A stretch of DNA of 64,000 nucleotides from Lentilactobacillus raoultii (GCF_900411375.1 NZ_LS422992.1:99924-163923); one strand, 5' to 3'; counted from the stretch's first letter, positions 35,264 to 42,999 are shown. Made by a program: numbers and translations. The notes: generated by a model not told the origin, from the sequence alone.

Positions 35264-35689
35264 TTATGATTTTGATTTCTGGTCTCGAAAGACCGCCCAC
35301 TTTGACCAGAAGTAGTTAAGGATAACCACGATGACGTTATCAATTATTTTAACAATCAGTTGATTACCACTCAACAGGGTAATGCCGACGAACAGAATTC
35401 CCTGTTCGAGAATCAAAACTAAGACCCGTCCGCCGAAAAAGGAAACCATCTCATTTAAATACGCGATAATGCCGGTTGTGTTGGAGTGAAAAACGTAAGC
35501 GCGATTTGAAAGATAGGCAACCAACACGCTGACAAACCAGGCAATCGTGTTATTAATCATATAGTTCCAATTGGTCAAAAGATGGAAGCCTGCAAAAACG
35601 CCGAGGTTAACAACGGTGGTAATGACGCCCCAAAAAAGGTAAGCAATGATTTCACGATAGTTATCATAAAGTGTTGTTATTTTTTTCAT
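35264..35689 (-). CDS. gtrA: GtrA-like membrane protein
   Basis: This 141-residue GtrA family protein has four predicted membrane helices: IAYLFWGVITTVVNLGVFAG, then WFVSVLVAYLSNRAYVF, VLVLILEQGILFVGITLL and VIVVILNYFWSKWAVF. Family members are thought to help flip polyprenyl-linked sugars used for cell-envelope glycosylation. No good ribosome binding site precedes the ATG. The gtrB-like glycosyltransferase lies upstream on the same strand, but a TnpB element of about 1.46 kb now separates the two, so expression of gtrA may have changed. Confidence 0.87.
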   Translation of the reverse strand: MKKITTLYDNYREIIAYLFWGVITTVVNLGVFAGFHLLTNWNYMINNTIAWFVSVLVAYLSNRAYVFHSNTTGIIAYLNEMVSFFGGRVLVLILEQGILFVGITLLSGNQLIVKIIDNVIVVILNYFWSKWAVFRDQKSKS

Positions 35690-35693
35690 TTAA

Positions 35694-35729
35694 AGTTGAG
35701 GCAAAGAAACCCGTTACTTTAGTGACGGG
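35694..35729 (+). repeat. Left end of the TnpB element with subterminal hairpin
   Basis: AGTTGA at 35694-35699 marks the junction; CCCGTTACTTTAGTGACGGG at 35710-35729 is a stem-loop. The right end carries the same GTTACTTTAGTGAC core, as expected for IS200/IS605 ends recognised as single-stranded hairpins. Confidence 0.75.
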
Positions 35730-35734
35730 AGGAA

Positions 35735-35763
35735 TTGCCTTGTCCCTCACTTTCTGATATAAT
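35735..35763 (+). promoter_or_regulatory. Promoter of tnpB
   Basis: TTGCCT at 35735-35740, exactly 17 bases, then TATAAT at 35758-35763. It lies inside the element, between the left hairpin and the tnpB start. Confidence 0.65.
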
Positions 35764-35798
35764 TTTAGAGCACGTTTGTTCGTAAACTAGTTAACAAG

Positions 35799-37025
35799 GT
35801 GGTGAGTAACATCGAAATAACCCAGACCATTAAGGTCCAGTTCAAAGTGAGTCATTCAGCTGACGCGACGGCCCTCAGCGAGACCATGGAACAGTACCGG
35901 CAGGCCTGTCAAAAAGTTTCACAATACGTCTTTGACCACGCGTTTGAATTAAGGCTGATTAAATTGCATCAAGCTCTGTATTATTTCCTGCGTGGAGAAT
36001 TTGACTTGCGTTCCCAGATGGCGCAATCCGTCTTTCGCACGGTCAAGGCGCGCTATGACGCGATTCAAACCCAGCTAAAGGAACGACCCTACCGGTACCG
36101 GGATGACCAGGGGAAGTGGCAGCAGACGCCCAAAGACTTAACCTGGTTATGGCAGCCCGTACAATTTCGTCGCCCACAGCTCGACTTGGTCCGTGGCCGA
36201 GACTGGTCTTTAAAGAAAGACGGCCGCTTATCATTAAATACGCTTCGAGGCCGGATCGTGGTGACTCCCGTACCAACGAAACATTGGGACAGCTACTTTG
36301 ATGGCTCTTGGAAACTGGGGACCGCGAAAGTGGTTAAGAGCGGTCACAAGTGGTATTTACATATCAGTGTCACGAAAGTCGTCCCCGACTATGATAAAGC
36401 GCAAACGACCCATGTCGTCGGGATTGATCGCGGCTTACGTTTCTTAACCACCGTCTATGACGAGACCGGCCAAACTAGTTTCTTGGATGGGCAGGCGATT
36501 CTTCGCACTCGGCGAAAGTTTAAGCACCTCCGCAGTGAATTACAAAGTAAGGGCACCAAGGCGGCCAAACGGAAGTTACGCCAATTACGGCAACGAGAGA
36601 ACCGTTGGATGACCGATCTCAATCATCGGCTCAGTCAGGCACTCGTTCACCACTTCGGCCCGCAGACCTTGTTTGTCATGGAGGACCTCACGCATGTCCG
36701 CTTCGCCACCGAAAAAGTCGCCAAAGATCGGCGCTATGAAACCGTTAGTTGGGCGTTCTATCAGTTAGAAGAATTTTTAACTTACAAAGCTAATGCCATG
36801 GGCAGTCAGGTGCTTAAGGTTGCGGCTAACTATACCAGCCAACGCTGTCCTAAATGTACCGTGATCGTTAAGGAACAACGCCATCATGAAGTTCACGAGT
36901 ATCAGTGTCAGTGTGGCTACCGCTCTAATGATGATCGCGTCGGAGCCATGAATATTCAGCAGTTGGGGAATCAATGGCTAGCTGGGCAAAAACATCCGAA
37001 GTACCACCTTAGAAGCGCCGGGTAA
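35799..37025 (+). CDS. tnpB: TnpB (OrfB) RNA-guided nuclease of an IS200/IS605-type element
   Basis: This 408-residue TnpB has the RuvC-like residues intact: Asp210 in VVGIDRGLRFL, Glu295 in VMEDLTHVRFA and Asp379 in NDDRVGAMNIQ. The zinc-ribbon cysteines lie in RCPKCTV and CQCGYR just before the last Asp. TnpB proteins are guided by an omega RNA made from the right end of their element and cut matching DNA near the target motif. The start is GTG at 35799 with AAGGTG close by. The frame is complete, so it may be active. Confidence 0.93.
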   Translation: MVSNIEITQTIKVQFKVSHSADATALSETMEQYRQACQKVSQYVFDHAFELRLIKLHQALYYFLRGEFDLRSQMAQSVFRTVKARYDAIQTQLKERPYRYRDDQGKWQQTPKDLTWLWQPVQFRRPQLDLVRGRDWSLKKDGRLSLNTLRGRIVVTPVPTKHWDSYFDGSWKLGTAKVVKSGHKWYLHISVTKVVPDYDKAQTTHVVGIDRGLRFLTTVYDETGQTSFLDGQAILRTRRKFKHLRSELQSKGTKAAKRKLRQLRQRENRWMTDLNHRLSQALVHHFGPQTLFVMEDLTHVRFATEKVAKDRRYETVSWAFYQLEEFLTYKANAMGSQVLKVAANYTSQRCPKCTVIVKEQRHHEVHEYQCQCGYRSNDDRVGAMNIQQLGNQWLAGQKHPKYHLRSAG

Positions 37026-37159
37026 ATCCTGGCGGCTACCAGCCGGGTGTCCGTCAACCACCCGCATGTCACCACTTTAGTAGGAGCTGAAAAGCGTTTG
37101 GACTACTGCCATAGTTGGGCGTGAGTGACAAATCGGTTACTTTAGTGACCGGTAGTTGA
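37000..37159 (+). ncRNA. Probable omega RNA region at the right end of the TnpB element
   Basis: The GC-rich sequence after the tnpB stop (37026-37130) can pair locally, for example TCCTGGCGGCTACCAGCCGGG and the following CCACCCGCATG, and ends in the right-end hairpin at 37134-37151. In known systems the omega RNA scaffold overlaps the tnpB 3' end and this region, with the guide taken from bases just past the right end, here from about 37160. Its extent is inferred. Confidence 0.5.
37134..37159 (+). repeat. Right end of the TnpB element with subterminal hairpin
   Basis: CGGTTACTTTAGTGACCG at 37134-37151 shares GTTACTTTAGTGAC with the left hairpin, and AGTTGA follows at 37154-37159, matching the left junction. 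Confidence 0.75.
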
Positions 37160-37167
37160 TGAGTCGT

Positions 37168-38115
37168 TTATTTTCTTTCTGCAATGATAAATTTTGGTCT
37201 GTGCTTTGTTTCAAGATAAATTTTCCCTATATACTTTCCGACAATCCCTAAGCAAAATAGTTGAACACCGCTCAAAAACAAAATAATTGAAACTAACGAA
37301 GCCCAGCCGTTTACAGAGCCACCAAAAAATAGTGCTCGGACAACAACAAATATTAATCCAATGATGGATAAGAAGCAAATGAGGCCACCCACTAAAGTAG
37401 CCATTTTCAGAGGCACATCCGAGAAATCAACGATGGCCTCCAACGAGTATTCGAAGAGTTGAAAAATTGACCAAGAACTTGTCCCAGCCGCTCTTGGAAC
37501 ACCTTCGTACTTTAGGTACTTAGTGTTGAAACCAACCCAAGAGAACATCCCTTTACTGAACCGGTTATATTCCGGCAGCTCCAACAGGGCGTCAACGTAT
37601 TTTCGCGTCATTAACCGATAATCACGGACATTTTGTTTTAATTGAACCCGTGACATTTTATTGATAATTTTATAGAAGCTGGCTGAAAGAAAGCCCCGAA
37701 TTGGATTTTGCTTTCGAGATGTCTGAACGCAACCGACGACTTCGTAATCTTGTTTGGGATCCTCAAGAATGTCAATCATTTGAAGAAGTAATTCTGGTGG
37801 GTCCTGTAGGTCAACGTCCATCACGGCAATATAATCCCCTTTAGCATTGCTTAAACCAGCTGCCAAAGCAGATTCCTTGCCGAAGTTTCTTGAAAATGAT
37901 AGGTAATGAACGGTATCTGGATGCTGGTCGTGAAGTCTTCTCATGATATCCAAAGTTTTATCCGCTGACCCGTCATTGACAAACAGGTAATCTGGTTGGT
38001 AATCGCCACTACGCGTTTCGTTTAATTGTTTAAAGACTTTTTCTGTGGTGTTAAAGAAAAGTTCAACAGTCGGTTCCTCGTTGTAGCAAGGAACGATTAG
38101 ACTAATTGTCTTCAA
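37168..38115 (-). CDS. gtrB: GtrB-like polyprenyl-phosphate glycosyltransferase (GT2)
   Basis: This 315-residue enzyme has a GT2 catalytic domain (SLIVPCYNEEPTVE, FVNDGSADKT, AVMDVDLQDPPELL) followed by two C-terminal membrane helices (LVGGLICFLSIIGLIFVVV, SLVSIILFLSGVQLFCLGI). The DLQDPP motif and layout match GtrB/YkcC/CsbB proteins, which load a sugar onto undecaprenyl phosphate for later transfer to envelope polymers. The start is TTG at 38115 with TTGGAGGA at ideal spacing. Together with GtrA it forms a three-component glycosylation system; a GtrC-like transferase is not in the window. Confidence 0.9.
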   Translation of the reverse strand: MKTISLIVPCYNEEPTVELFFNTTEKVFKQLNETRSGDYQPDYLFVNDGSADKTLDIMRRLHDQHPDTVHYLSFSRNFGKESALAAGLSNAKGDYIAVMDVDLQDPPELLLQMIDILEDPKQDYEVVGCVQTSRKQNPIRGFLSASFYKIINKMSRVQLKQNVRDYRLMTRKYVDALLELPEYNRFSKGMFSWVGFNTKYLKYEGVPRAAGTSSWSIFQLFEYSLEAIVDFSDVPLKMATLVGGLICFLSIIGLIFVVVRALFFGGSVNGWASLVSIILFLSGVQLFCLGIVGKYIGKIYLETKHRPKFIIAERK

Positions 38116-38153
38116 AATAGATCCTCCAATATTTCAATATCCAATCATATACT

Positions 38154-38240
38154 TTATTTTTTTTGAGCAGTCTTCACCGGTATCTTGCGCCGGTGTGAAA
38201 AACAATTCTCTTGCAAGCTGAGCTTGAAGTTATGCCTCAA
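38154..38240 (-). CDS. 28-residue small ORF in the gtrB leader
   Basis: TTG at 38240-38238 opens a 28-codon frame ending in TAA at 38156-38154. GGGAGG lies exactly eight bases before the TTG. The peptide is strongly basic (RHNFKLSLQENCFSHRRKIP, then VKTAQKK). An extended -10 promoter (38284-38292) lies about 45 bases upstream, so the ORF would be the first translated unit on the gtrB transcript. Its coding sequence also contains a GC-rich hairpin (TTCACACCGG with CCGGTGAA). It might be a leader peptide, a small toxin-like peptide or a dispersed small gene. Function unknown. Confidence 0.5.
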   Translation of the reverse strand: MRHNFKLSLQENCFSHRRKIPVKTAQKK

Positions 38241-38283
38241 ACAGCTCACCTCCCAATGTCCTTAGTGATATGTACATTATTAA

Positions 38284-38292
38284 ATTATAACA
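38284..38292 (-). promoter_or_regulatory. Extended -10 promoter of the gtrB transcript
   Basis: TGTTATAAT on the minus strand, with no good -35. It gives a leader of about 160 bases before gtrB that contains the small ORF and a GC-rich hairpin. Confidence 0.6.
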
Positions 38293-38487
38293 TACGAATA
38301 AATAAATACTTTTCAATAGGGAATTAGCTTTTAAGATAGTTGAAAGATTTAAACACGAAAATTAACCCCATCGAGAAAAATTGTACACTAAGCTAAAAAA
38401 TTAGCAACACCCCACAGAGAAGATTAACATTCTTTTTATTGATAACCAAAAACTTTTAGAGATGAGGGGATTTGTTTCAGGCATTTT

Positions 38488-38496
38488 TGGTATAAT
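38488..38496 (+). promoter_or_regulatory. Extended -10 promoter of the epimerase gene
   Basis: TTGGTATAAT carries a TG-G-TATAAT extended -10, 30 bases before the GTG start at 38526. The -35 region is weak. Confidence 0.55.
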
Positions 38497-38525
38497 GAAA
38501 GCACTTGTCAAAGGAGAGTTAAAAA

Positions 38526-39641
38526 GTGAAACCTATCAAAGTGATGACGATTTTTGGAACTCGACCCGAAGCTATTAAAATGGCCCCGGTTATTTTAATG
38601 ATGAACCAGCATTTGGACCGTTTTACACCGATCACGGTTGTGTCGGCCCAACATCGTGAAATGCTTGATCAGGTGCTGGATGTTTTTCGGATTCAACCTG
38701 ACTATGATTTGAATATAATGAAAAAAGGACAAACTTTAAGCGATATTACAACCCGCGTATTAACGGCTTTAGATGCTGTTATTGAAAAAGTTGGGCCAGA
38801 CATTATATTAGTCCATGGTGATACAACAACGACTTTTGCGGCCAGTGTGAGTACCTTCTACCACCAGGTTGCAATTGGACACGTTGAAGCGGGGTTACGG
38901 ACGTGGAATAAGTGGTCACCCTATCCTGAAGAAATGAATCGGCAATTAACGGATGTTTTGGCAGACTTATATTTTGCACCGACGGCTTTAAGTCGAGATA
39001 ATCTACTTAAAGAAAATCATCCGCAAGAATCAATTTTTGTGACGGGCAATACTGCCATTGATGCGCTTAAACAGACGGTTTCTAAGGATTATCAACATAC
39101 GGTTTTTGATGAATTAAACCCCCATTCGAAAATGATTCTTTTAACCATGCACCGTCGTGAAAATCAAGGGGCCCCAATGAAACGGACTTTTCAGACAATT
39201 GTTGACGTCCTTAAAAATCATCCAGATGTTGAAGTTGTCTATCCGGTTCATTTAAGCCCAGCTGTCCAAAAAGTTGCCCATGAGGTTTTTGACGGCCAGC
39301 CTCAGGTGCATTTGATTGATCCGTTAGATGTTCTTGACTTTCACAATATGGCTGCACGCAGTTACTTCATTATGACAGATTCAGGTGGTGTTCAAGAAGA
39401 AGCACCATCACTGGGAAAACCGGTTTTGGTGTTACGTGATACCACTGAACGACCTGAAGGTATAAAAGCTGGTACGCTACGTTTGGTTGGGACAGATCCT
39501 TCAATGATCAAAACGGGGATGACTCAGTTGTTGGATAACTCAACTATCTATCAAAAAATGGCAACGGCCAAGAACCCATACGGTGATGGTCATGCTTCCG
39601 ATCGGATTCTGAAAGCAATTTTTGAGCGATTTTCAAAATAA
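38526..39641 (+). CDS. mnaA: UDP-N-acetylglucosamine 2-epimerase (non-hydrolysing)
   Basis: MnaA/WecB (371 residues) interconverts UDP-GlcNAc and UDP-ManNAc, a precursor of teichoic acid linkage units and some envelope polysaccharides. MTIFGTRPEAIKMAPVI, the LVHGDTTTTFA and GHVEAGLRTWNKWSPYPEEM motifs, MHRREN and the C-terminal SGGVQEEAPSLGKPVLVLRD are all intact. The start is GTG 38526, with AAAGGAGAG at good spacing. It is followed by yihY after 21 bases. Confidence 0.96.
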   Translation: MKPIKVMTIFGTRPEAIKMAPVILMMNQHLDRFTPITVVSAQHREMLDQVLDVFRIQPDYDLNIMKKGQTLSDITTRVLTALDAVIEKVGPDIILVHGDTTTTFAASVSTFYHQVAIGHVEAGLRTWNKWSPYPEEMNRQLTDVLADLYFAPTALSRDNLLKENHPQESIFVTGNTAIDALKQTVSKDYQHTVFDELNPHSKMILLTMHRRENQGAPMKRTFQTIVDVLKNHPDVEVVYPVHLSPAVQKVAHEVFDGQPQVHLIDPLDVLDFHNMAARSYFIMTDSGGVQEEAPSLGKPVLVLRDTTERPEGIKAGTLRLVGTDPSMIKTGMTQLLDNSTIYQKMATAKNPYGDGHASDRILKAIFERFSK

Positions 39642-39662
39642 ATCGGCTAAGCGAGGCGAGCA

Positions 39663-40562
39663 GTGATTAAATCAATTTTTTTAAAAGCAAAACAGTTTAT
39701 CCAAACGGTGATTGGTCATTATTCGCAGGGGGATGTTTCTGATTCTGCGGCTGTCCTGGCTTTCTATTCATTATTGGCAATTTTTCCGATCCTATTTATT
39801 GCTGGTAGCATTCTGAACCTTTTTAACATTCACACTGGGGATATCATGGCTTACGTCCGACCAATTTTTCCGGACCGAATCTATACAACACTTGAACCAA
39901 TGATTGATTCAACGCTGAAAAGTGGTGGCGCCAGTCAGCTATCCATTGGGTTGGTTGTGACAATTTGGTCTGCCAGCCGGGCAATTGCTGCGTTTCAACG
40001 GAGTATCAACAAGGCATATGGCGTTGCGGAAAATCAAACAGCCATTTCTAATCGGATTTTGTCCTTTCTATGGATGTTGTTATTAATTGTAGTGGTCGTC
40101 GCCATTATGGTTGCTTTTACCTTAAGCCAGTTTGTGTTTAACTGGCTGTCGCCGATTATTCGGGTGCCGGCTTCTGTTATTGAGTTTATTTCAACCGTTA
40201 AATGGCCGACAACCATCGTGCTTGTTTGGTTGCTGCTTAGCGTATTGTTTTACATTGTGCCAAATGCCAAGGTTAAATTCAGATACGTTTGGGTTGGGGC
40301 TTTATTTACCACCATTGGGTTGATTGTTTTAGGCCAGGCGTTTTCAATTTATGTCTCGTTTTTTGCTCATCGAATTGATACGTATAAAACGATTGGCACG
40401 TTTATTGTCCTGATGTTTTGGTTGGACTTTTCGGCCTTGATCATGTTGTTAGGCGGTGTTATTAACGCGACGATTCAAGAGTTACGGCTAGGAAAAATTC
40501 AAGAACAGGATACCATCGATTCGGTTTTAAAAAGGGCTCGAAAACGACATAAGCGTAGTTAA
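39663..40562 (+). CDS. YihY/BrkB family membrane protein
   Basis: This 299-residue polytopic membrane protein of the YihY family was once called ribonuclease BN, a function since assigned elsewhere. The N-terminal half carries the family motif SAAVLAFYSLLAIFPILF. Six membrane segments are expected (for example FLWMLLLIVVVVAIMVAFTL and TIGTFIVLMFWLDFSALIML). The C-terminus is short and basic. The start is GTG 39663. Biological role is not established for this family. Confidence 0.9.
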   Translation: MIKSIFLKAKQFIQTVIGHYSQGDVSDSAAVLAFYSLLAIFPILFIAGSILNLFNIHTGDIMAYVRPIFPDRIYTTLEPMIDSTLKSGGASQLSIGLVVTIWSASRAIAAFQRSINKAYGVAENQTAISNRILSFLWMLLLIVVVVAIMVAFTLSQFVFNWLSPIIRVPASVIEFISTVKWPTTIVLVWLLLSVLFYIVPNAKVKFRYVWVGALFTTIGLIVLGQAFSIYVSFFAHRIDTYKTIGTFIVLMFWLDFSALIMLLGGVINATIQELRLGKIQEQDTIDSVLKRARKRHKRS

Positions 40563-40578
40563 GCTAGTGAAAGAATAA

Positions 40579-40618
40579 CAAAAAGGCCAGCGCAAAAATT
40601 GACTGGCTGGTCTTTTAT
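40579..40618. terminator. Bidirectional terminator between yihY and flavodoxin genes
   Basis: AAAAGGCCAGC and GCTGGTCTTTT form an 11-bp stem with one G-T pair, with A and T runs at its base, between convergent genes. Confidence 0.85.
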
Positions 40619-40632
40619 ATCTTGTTAACGGG

Positions 40633-41088
40633 TTAGTTTAAACTTTTGGCTTTTTCAATCAGTTGATCCGTAAAGGCATCTAACTTTTTTATATCGTCTT
40701 CATCCGGTTCCAAGTTGATTTTGACACTCTCAGATCCTTTAGTAGCGCCGGTCTTCTCAAAGGTTTCCTCAAATTTATCAACCGAAACGTTATAATATTC
40801 CTCGTAAAAAGTATCTCCGGATCCGGCCACGCCGAACACTTTTCCAGTCAACTTTTCATCGGCCAAATCTTCATAAAAATCAAGGCCTTCTTCTGGCAGG
40901 GCGCCTTCATCGTATGTATAAGGGCAAACCACGCAAATATCAACATTTTCAAAGACGGATGGGTCGGTTTGCGAAATTTCGGTTTCGGTAACTTTAACAC
41001 CGGCATCTTCCAACCGTTCGGTTACAATGTCCGCGATATCTTCATTGTTACCGGTGATGGTTGCATATACGACATGAGCAGTTATCAT
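40633..41088 (-). CDS. Flavodoxin
   Basis: This short-chain flavodoxin (151 residues) is an acidic electron carrier that binds FMN. The phosphate loop is YATITGNNEDIAD near the N-terminus; the FMN-stacking loops are represented by CPYTYDEGALPEE and VFGVAGSGDTFYEEYYN. Two ATG codons are possible; the second, at 41088, has AGAGG at ten bases, whereas the first would leave almost no spacing. A minus-strand promoter TTCACT, 17 bases, TATACT (41148-41120) precedes it. Redox partners are not evident nearby. Confidence 0.9.
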   Translation of the reverse strand: MITAHVVYATITGNNEDIADIVTERLEDAGVKVTETEISQTDPSVFENVDICVVCPYTYDEGALPEEGLDFYEDLADEKLTGKVFGVAGSGDTFYEEYYNVSVDKFEETFEKTGATKGSESVKINLEPDEDDIKKLDAFTDQLIEKAKSLN

Positions 41089-41119
41089 ATTAGTCATTCC
41101 TCTATTTTATTTTGATTTC

Positions 41120-41148
41120 AGTATAGCAAATTCACCGACTAAAGTGAA
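41120..41148 (-). promoter_or_regulatory. Promoter of the flavodoxin gene
   Basis: Minus strand: TTCACT (41148-41143), 17 bases, TATACT (41125-41120), with TG one base before the -10. Confidence 0.6.
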
Positions 41149-41232
41149 TTCGAAGTGAAAACGAGCCTACTATCAGCCAGTTTGGCTATCACGCTCATAG
41201 TGAATTGGAAGAGACAGGAAAGAAGTGAACTT

Positions 41233-42036
41233 ATGGCACAAATAATTACTAAAATTGAAGCTCAAAAGCGTAAGGGCCGGTTTAACGTTTATGTGGACGG
41301 TCAGTATGCTTTTCCTGTAAGTGAAGATGTTTTTGTAAAATACCGCTTATTCAAGGGAATGGAACTAAATCAAGCTTTAATTGAAACTTTAAAAGATGCC
41401 GACCGACTATCAAAATTACACGCGAAAGCACTGAATTACTTGGCCCATCAATTACGGACCGAATTTGAAGTCAGAAGCAAACTACAGGAGTTTACTGAAG
41501 ATGAAGGGGCCATTGATCAAGTTATTTCGCAATTAAAAGCGCAACAACTGCTCAATGATCAAAAATATGCCGGTAGTTATGTTCGAACCGTGGTGCGCCA
41601 AAAAAAGAATGGGCCAAATTGGATTCGGCAAAAACTACTTGCTAAAAAGGTCCCCAAAAATCTGATCGAGGCGGCACTTACAGATTTCTTCCCTGAAGAA
41701 CAAGTCATTCAAAATGGGCGGTTGGTTGCCCAGAAGCAACTTCGACATTATCGAAACGATTCCCAAAAAATGATGATCAATAAGACAAAACAGCTGCTAA
41801 TTAGAAGAGGATTTGATTCAGAGATGGTGACTGAAATTATGGCTCAAATTAAGGTTGGTAACCCAACACAGCATGATGAAGCGATTATTCAAGAAGTGGC
41901 GACAAAGTATTGGCGAAAATATAGACGCTTAGAAAGCTATCAACAGATTCAAAAAACCAAACAGGCGCTTTTTCGAAAGGGCTTTTTGATGGATGACATC
42001 GAGTCAGCTTTGGCTAAGCTTAAAGAAATAAACTGA
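41233..42036 (+). CDS. recX: Regulatory protein RecX
   Basis: RecX (267 residues) limits RecA filament growth. The protein is the long Firmicute form: an N-terminal lead (TKIEAQKRKGRFNVYVDGQY, AFPVSEDVF) followed by the repeated three-helix modules (ALNYLAHQLRTEFEVRSKL, LNDQKYAGSYVRTVV, GPNWIRQKLLAKKVP). The frame is open upstream, but GGAAAGAAGTG before ATG 41233 and agreement with the family start (MAxITKIExQKR) fix it. Confidence 0.92.
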   Translation: MAQIITKIEAQKRKGRFNVYVDGQYAFPVSEDVFVKYRLFKGMELNQALIETLKDADRLSKLHAKALNYLAHQLRTEFEVRSKLQEFTEDEGAIDQVISQLKAQQLLNDQKYAGSYVRTVVRQKKNGPNWIRQKLLAKKVPKNLIEAALTDFFPEEQVIQNGRLVAQKQLRHYRNDSQKMMINKTKQLLIRRGFDSEMVTEIMAQIKVGNPTQHDEAIIQEVATKYWRKYRRLESYQQIQKTKQALFRKGFLMDDIESALAKLKEIN

Positions 42037-42071
42037 GTTGGGAAGCCGACTCACCCATCGACTCAGCGCCT

Positions 42072-42107
42072 TACATTCCGCGGCCTAACCGCTTGAATCC
42101 GCTCACT
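42072..42107. repeat. 36-bp noncoding direct repeat, copy 1
   Basis: This copy begins TACATTCCGCGGCCTAACCG and ends GAATCCGCTCACT. It matches copy 2 at 35 of 36 positions. It contains the palindrome CCGCGG. Confidence 0.85.
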
Positions 42108-42150
42108 TACTTAGGACAACTCCTTCAAGCAGGCCTCTACATGTAGGAGA

Positions 42151-42193
42151 TTAATTTTAGAAATCCAAGAACGGGCTTTCCAAAATTAACGTC
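42151..42193. repeat. Hairpin between the two 36-bp repeats
   Basis: TTAATTTTAGAAATCC pairs with GGCTTTCCAAAATTAA with two mismatches around a short loop. It could end the recX transcript or be part of a repeated structural element with the flanking copies. Confidence 0.55.
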
Positions 42194-42194
42194 C

Positions 42195-42230
42195 TACATT
42201 CCGCGGCCTAACCGCTTGAATCCGTTCACT
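42195..42230. repeat. 36-bp noncoding direct repeat, copy 2
   Basis: Begins TACATTCCGCGGCCTAACCG and ends GAATCCGTTCACT, 123 bases after copy 1, and is followed by a run of T. Short dispersed intergenic repeats of this kind may occur elsewhere in the genome, which cannot be checked here. Confidence 0.85.
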
Positions 42231-42263
42231 TTTTTTAATCCATTCGGCAAACCGTCCTCACTT

Positions 42264-42272
42264 TGATATAAT
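42264..42272 (+). promoter_or_regulatory. Extended -10 promoter of the Ntdp-like gene
   Basis: TTGATATAAT carries TG-A-TATAAT, about 60 bases before the ATG at 42331; no good -35 is seen. Confidence 0.5.
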
Positions 42273-42330
42273 AATCATTGGATTGGATACAGTCGCAATT
42301 GACAGCTTATTCAGAAAGTGGGTACCACAA

Positions 42331-42882
42331 ATGCCACGTGGACAAAAAAAGCCAAAGGAGGGTGACTTCATTGCGATTCAAAGCTACAAGCATGATGGCA
42401 GCTTGCATCGGATTTGGCGAGATACGATGGTGTTAAAAAATAACGAAAACTCACTTATTGGATGTAATAATCACACATTGGTTACTGAAGATGACGGTCG
42501 TCATTGGGTAACCAGGGAACCTGCTTTAGTTTATTTCCATAAGCATTATTGGTTTAACGTTGTCGCGATGATTAGAGATGACGGCATTGCTTATTACTGT
42601 AATCTGGCCTCTCCCTATGTTTTGGACAAAGAGGCCTTAAAATACATTGATTACGATTTAGACGTTAAAGTATTTCCGGATGGTCGGCGAAAGCTTTTGG
42701 ATGTTGATGAGTACCTGGCCTTTAGCAAAAAGTGGGATTACGGGCCTGAAATTGACCGTATTTTGAAGAAGAATGTCCGGATTATTGTGGATTGGATTGA
42801 CAACCAAAAGGGGCCTTTTTCAAAAGAATTTATTGCAATCTGGTATGAGCGTTATCTTACTTTGTCTCGCCAACGTAAATGA
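42331..42882 (+). CDS. Nucleoside tri-/diphosphate phosphatase (Ntdp, DUF402 family)
   Basis: This 183-residue DUF402 protein belongs to the Ntdp/YgaC group of Firmicutes, whose studied members hydrolyse nucleoside tri- and diphosphates. The family signature is easily seen: [39 protein letters not shown] and [17 protein letters not shown], then [12 protein letters not shown] and [12 protein letters not shown]. An in-frame ATG exists at 42283, but the conserved region begins directly after ATG 42331, preceded by AAAGTGGG. A good terminator follows. Confidence 0.88.
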   Translation: MPRGQKKPKEGDFIAIQSYKHDGSLHRIWRDTMVLKNNENSLIGCNNHTLVTEDDGRHWVTREPALVYFHKHYWFNVVAMIRDDGIAYYCNLASPYVLDKEALKYIDYDLDVKVFPDGRRKLLDVDEYLAFSKKWDYGPEIDRILKKNVRIIVDWIDNQKGPFSKEFIAIWYERYLTLSRQRK

Positions 42883-42896
42883 GAGTCACTGGTTAT

Positions 42897-42942
42897 AATG
42901 GTCGTTTGGTAAATGAAAGATTTACTTGGCGACTATTTTTTC
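42897..42942 (+). terminator. Terminator after the Ntdp-like gene
   Basis: The region around ATGGTCG and GTAAAT pairs with ATTTAC and CGACTAT around a GAAAG loop, with an internal bulge, followed by six T. Confidence 0.82.
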
Positions 42943-42999
42943 GTCGGAAGAATTCATGATACAATTGAAATAATTATTTGACTATTAATAAGGGGGACG

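Larger units (their letters stand above)
35700..37159 (+). mobile_element. IS200/IS605-type element carrying only tnpB
   Basis: The element is bounded by matching subterminal hairpins and by AGTTGA at both junctions. Removing it rejoins gtrB and gtrA with a gap of about 20 bases. There are no inverted terminal repeats, as expected for this family. It contains tnpB but no tnpA (Y1 transposase), so movement would need a TnpA from elsewhere. The GC-rich codon use of tnpB differs from its AT-rich neighbours, which suggests recent transfer. Exact boundaries are uncertain by a few bases. Confidence 0.82.

Noticed and set aside
36043..36301. Short frames on both strands inside tnpB
   Set aside because: They arise from the high GC content of tnpB; no start signals and fully inside the confirmed gene.
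38154..38290. Known riboswitch (Mn, T-box, preQ1, c-di-AMP) in the gtrB leader
   Set aside because: None of the conserved cores that I know for these classes is present; the small ORF with its ribosome binding site explains part of the sequence instead.
42072..42230. Possible CRISPR-like repeats
   Set aside because: Only two copies, separated by 87 bases of structured sequence; no array and no cas genes nearby.
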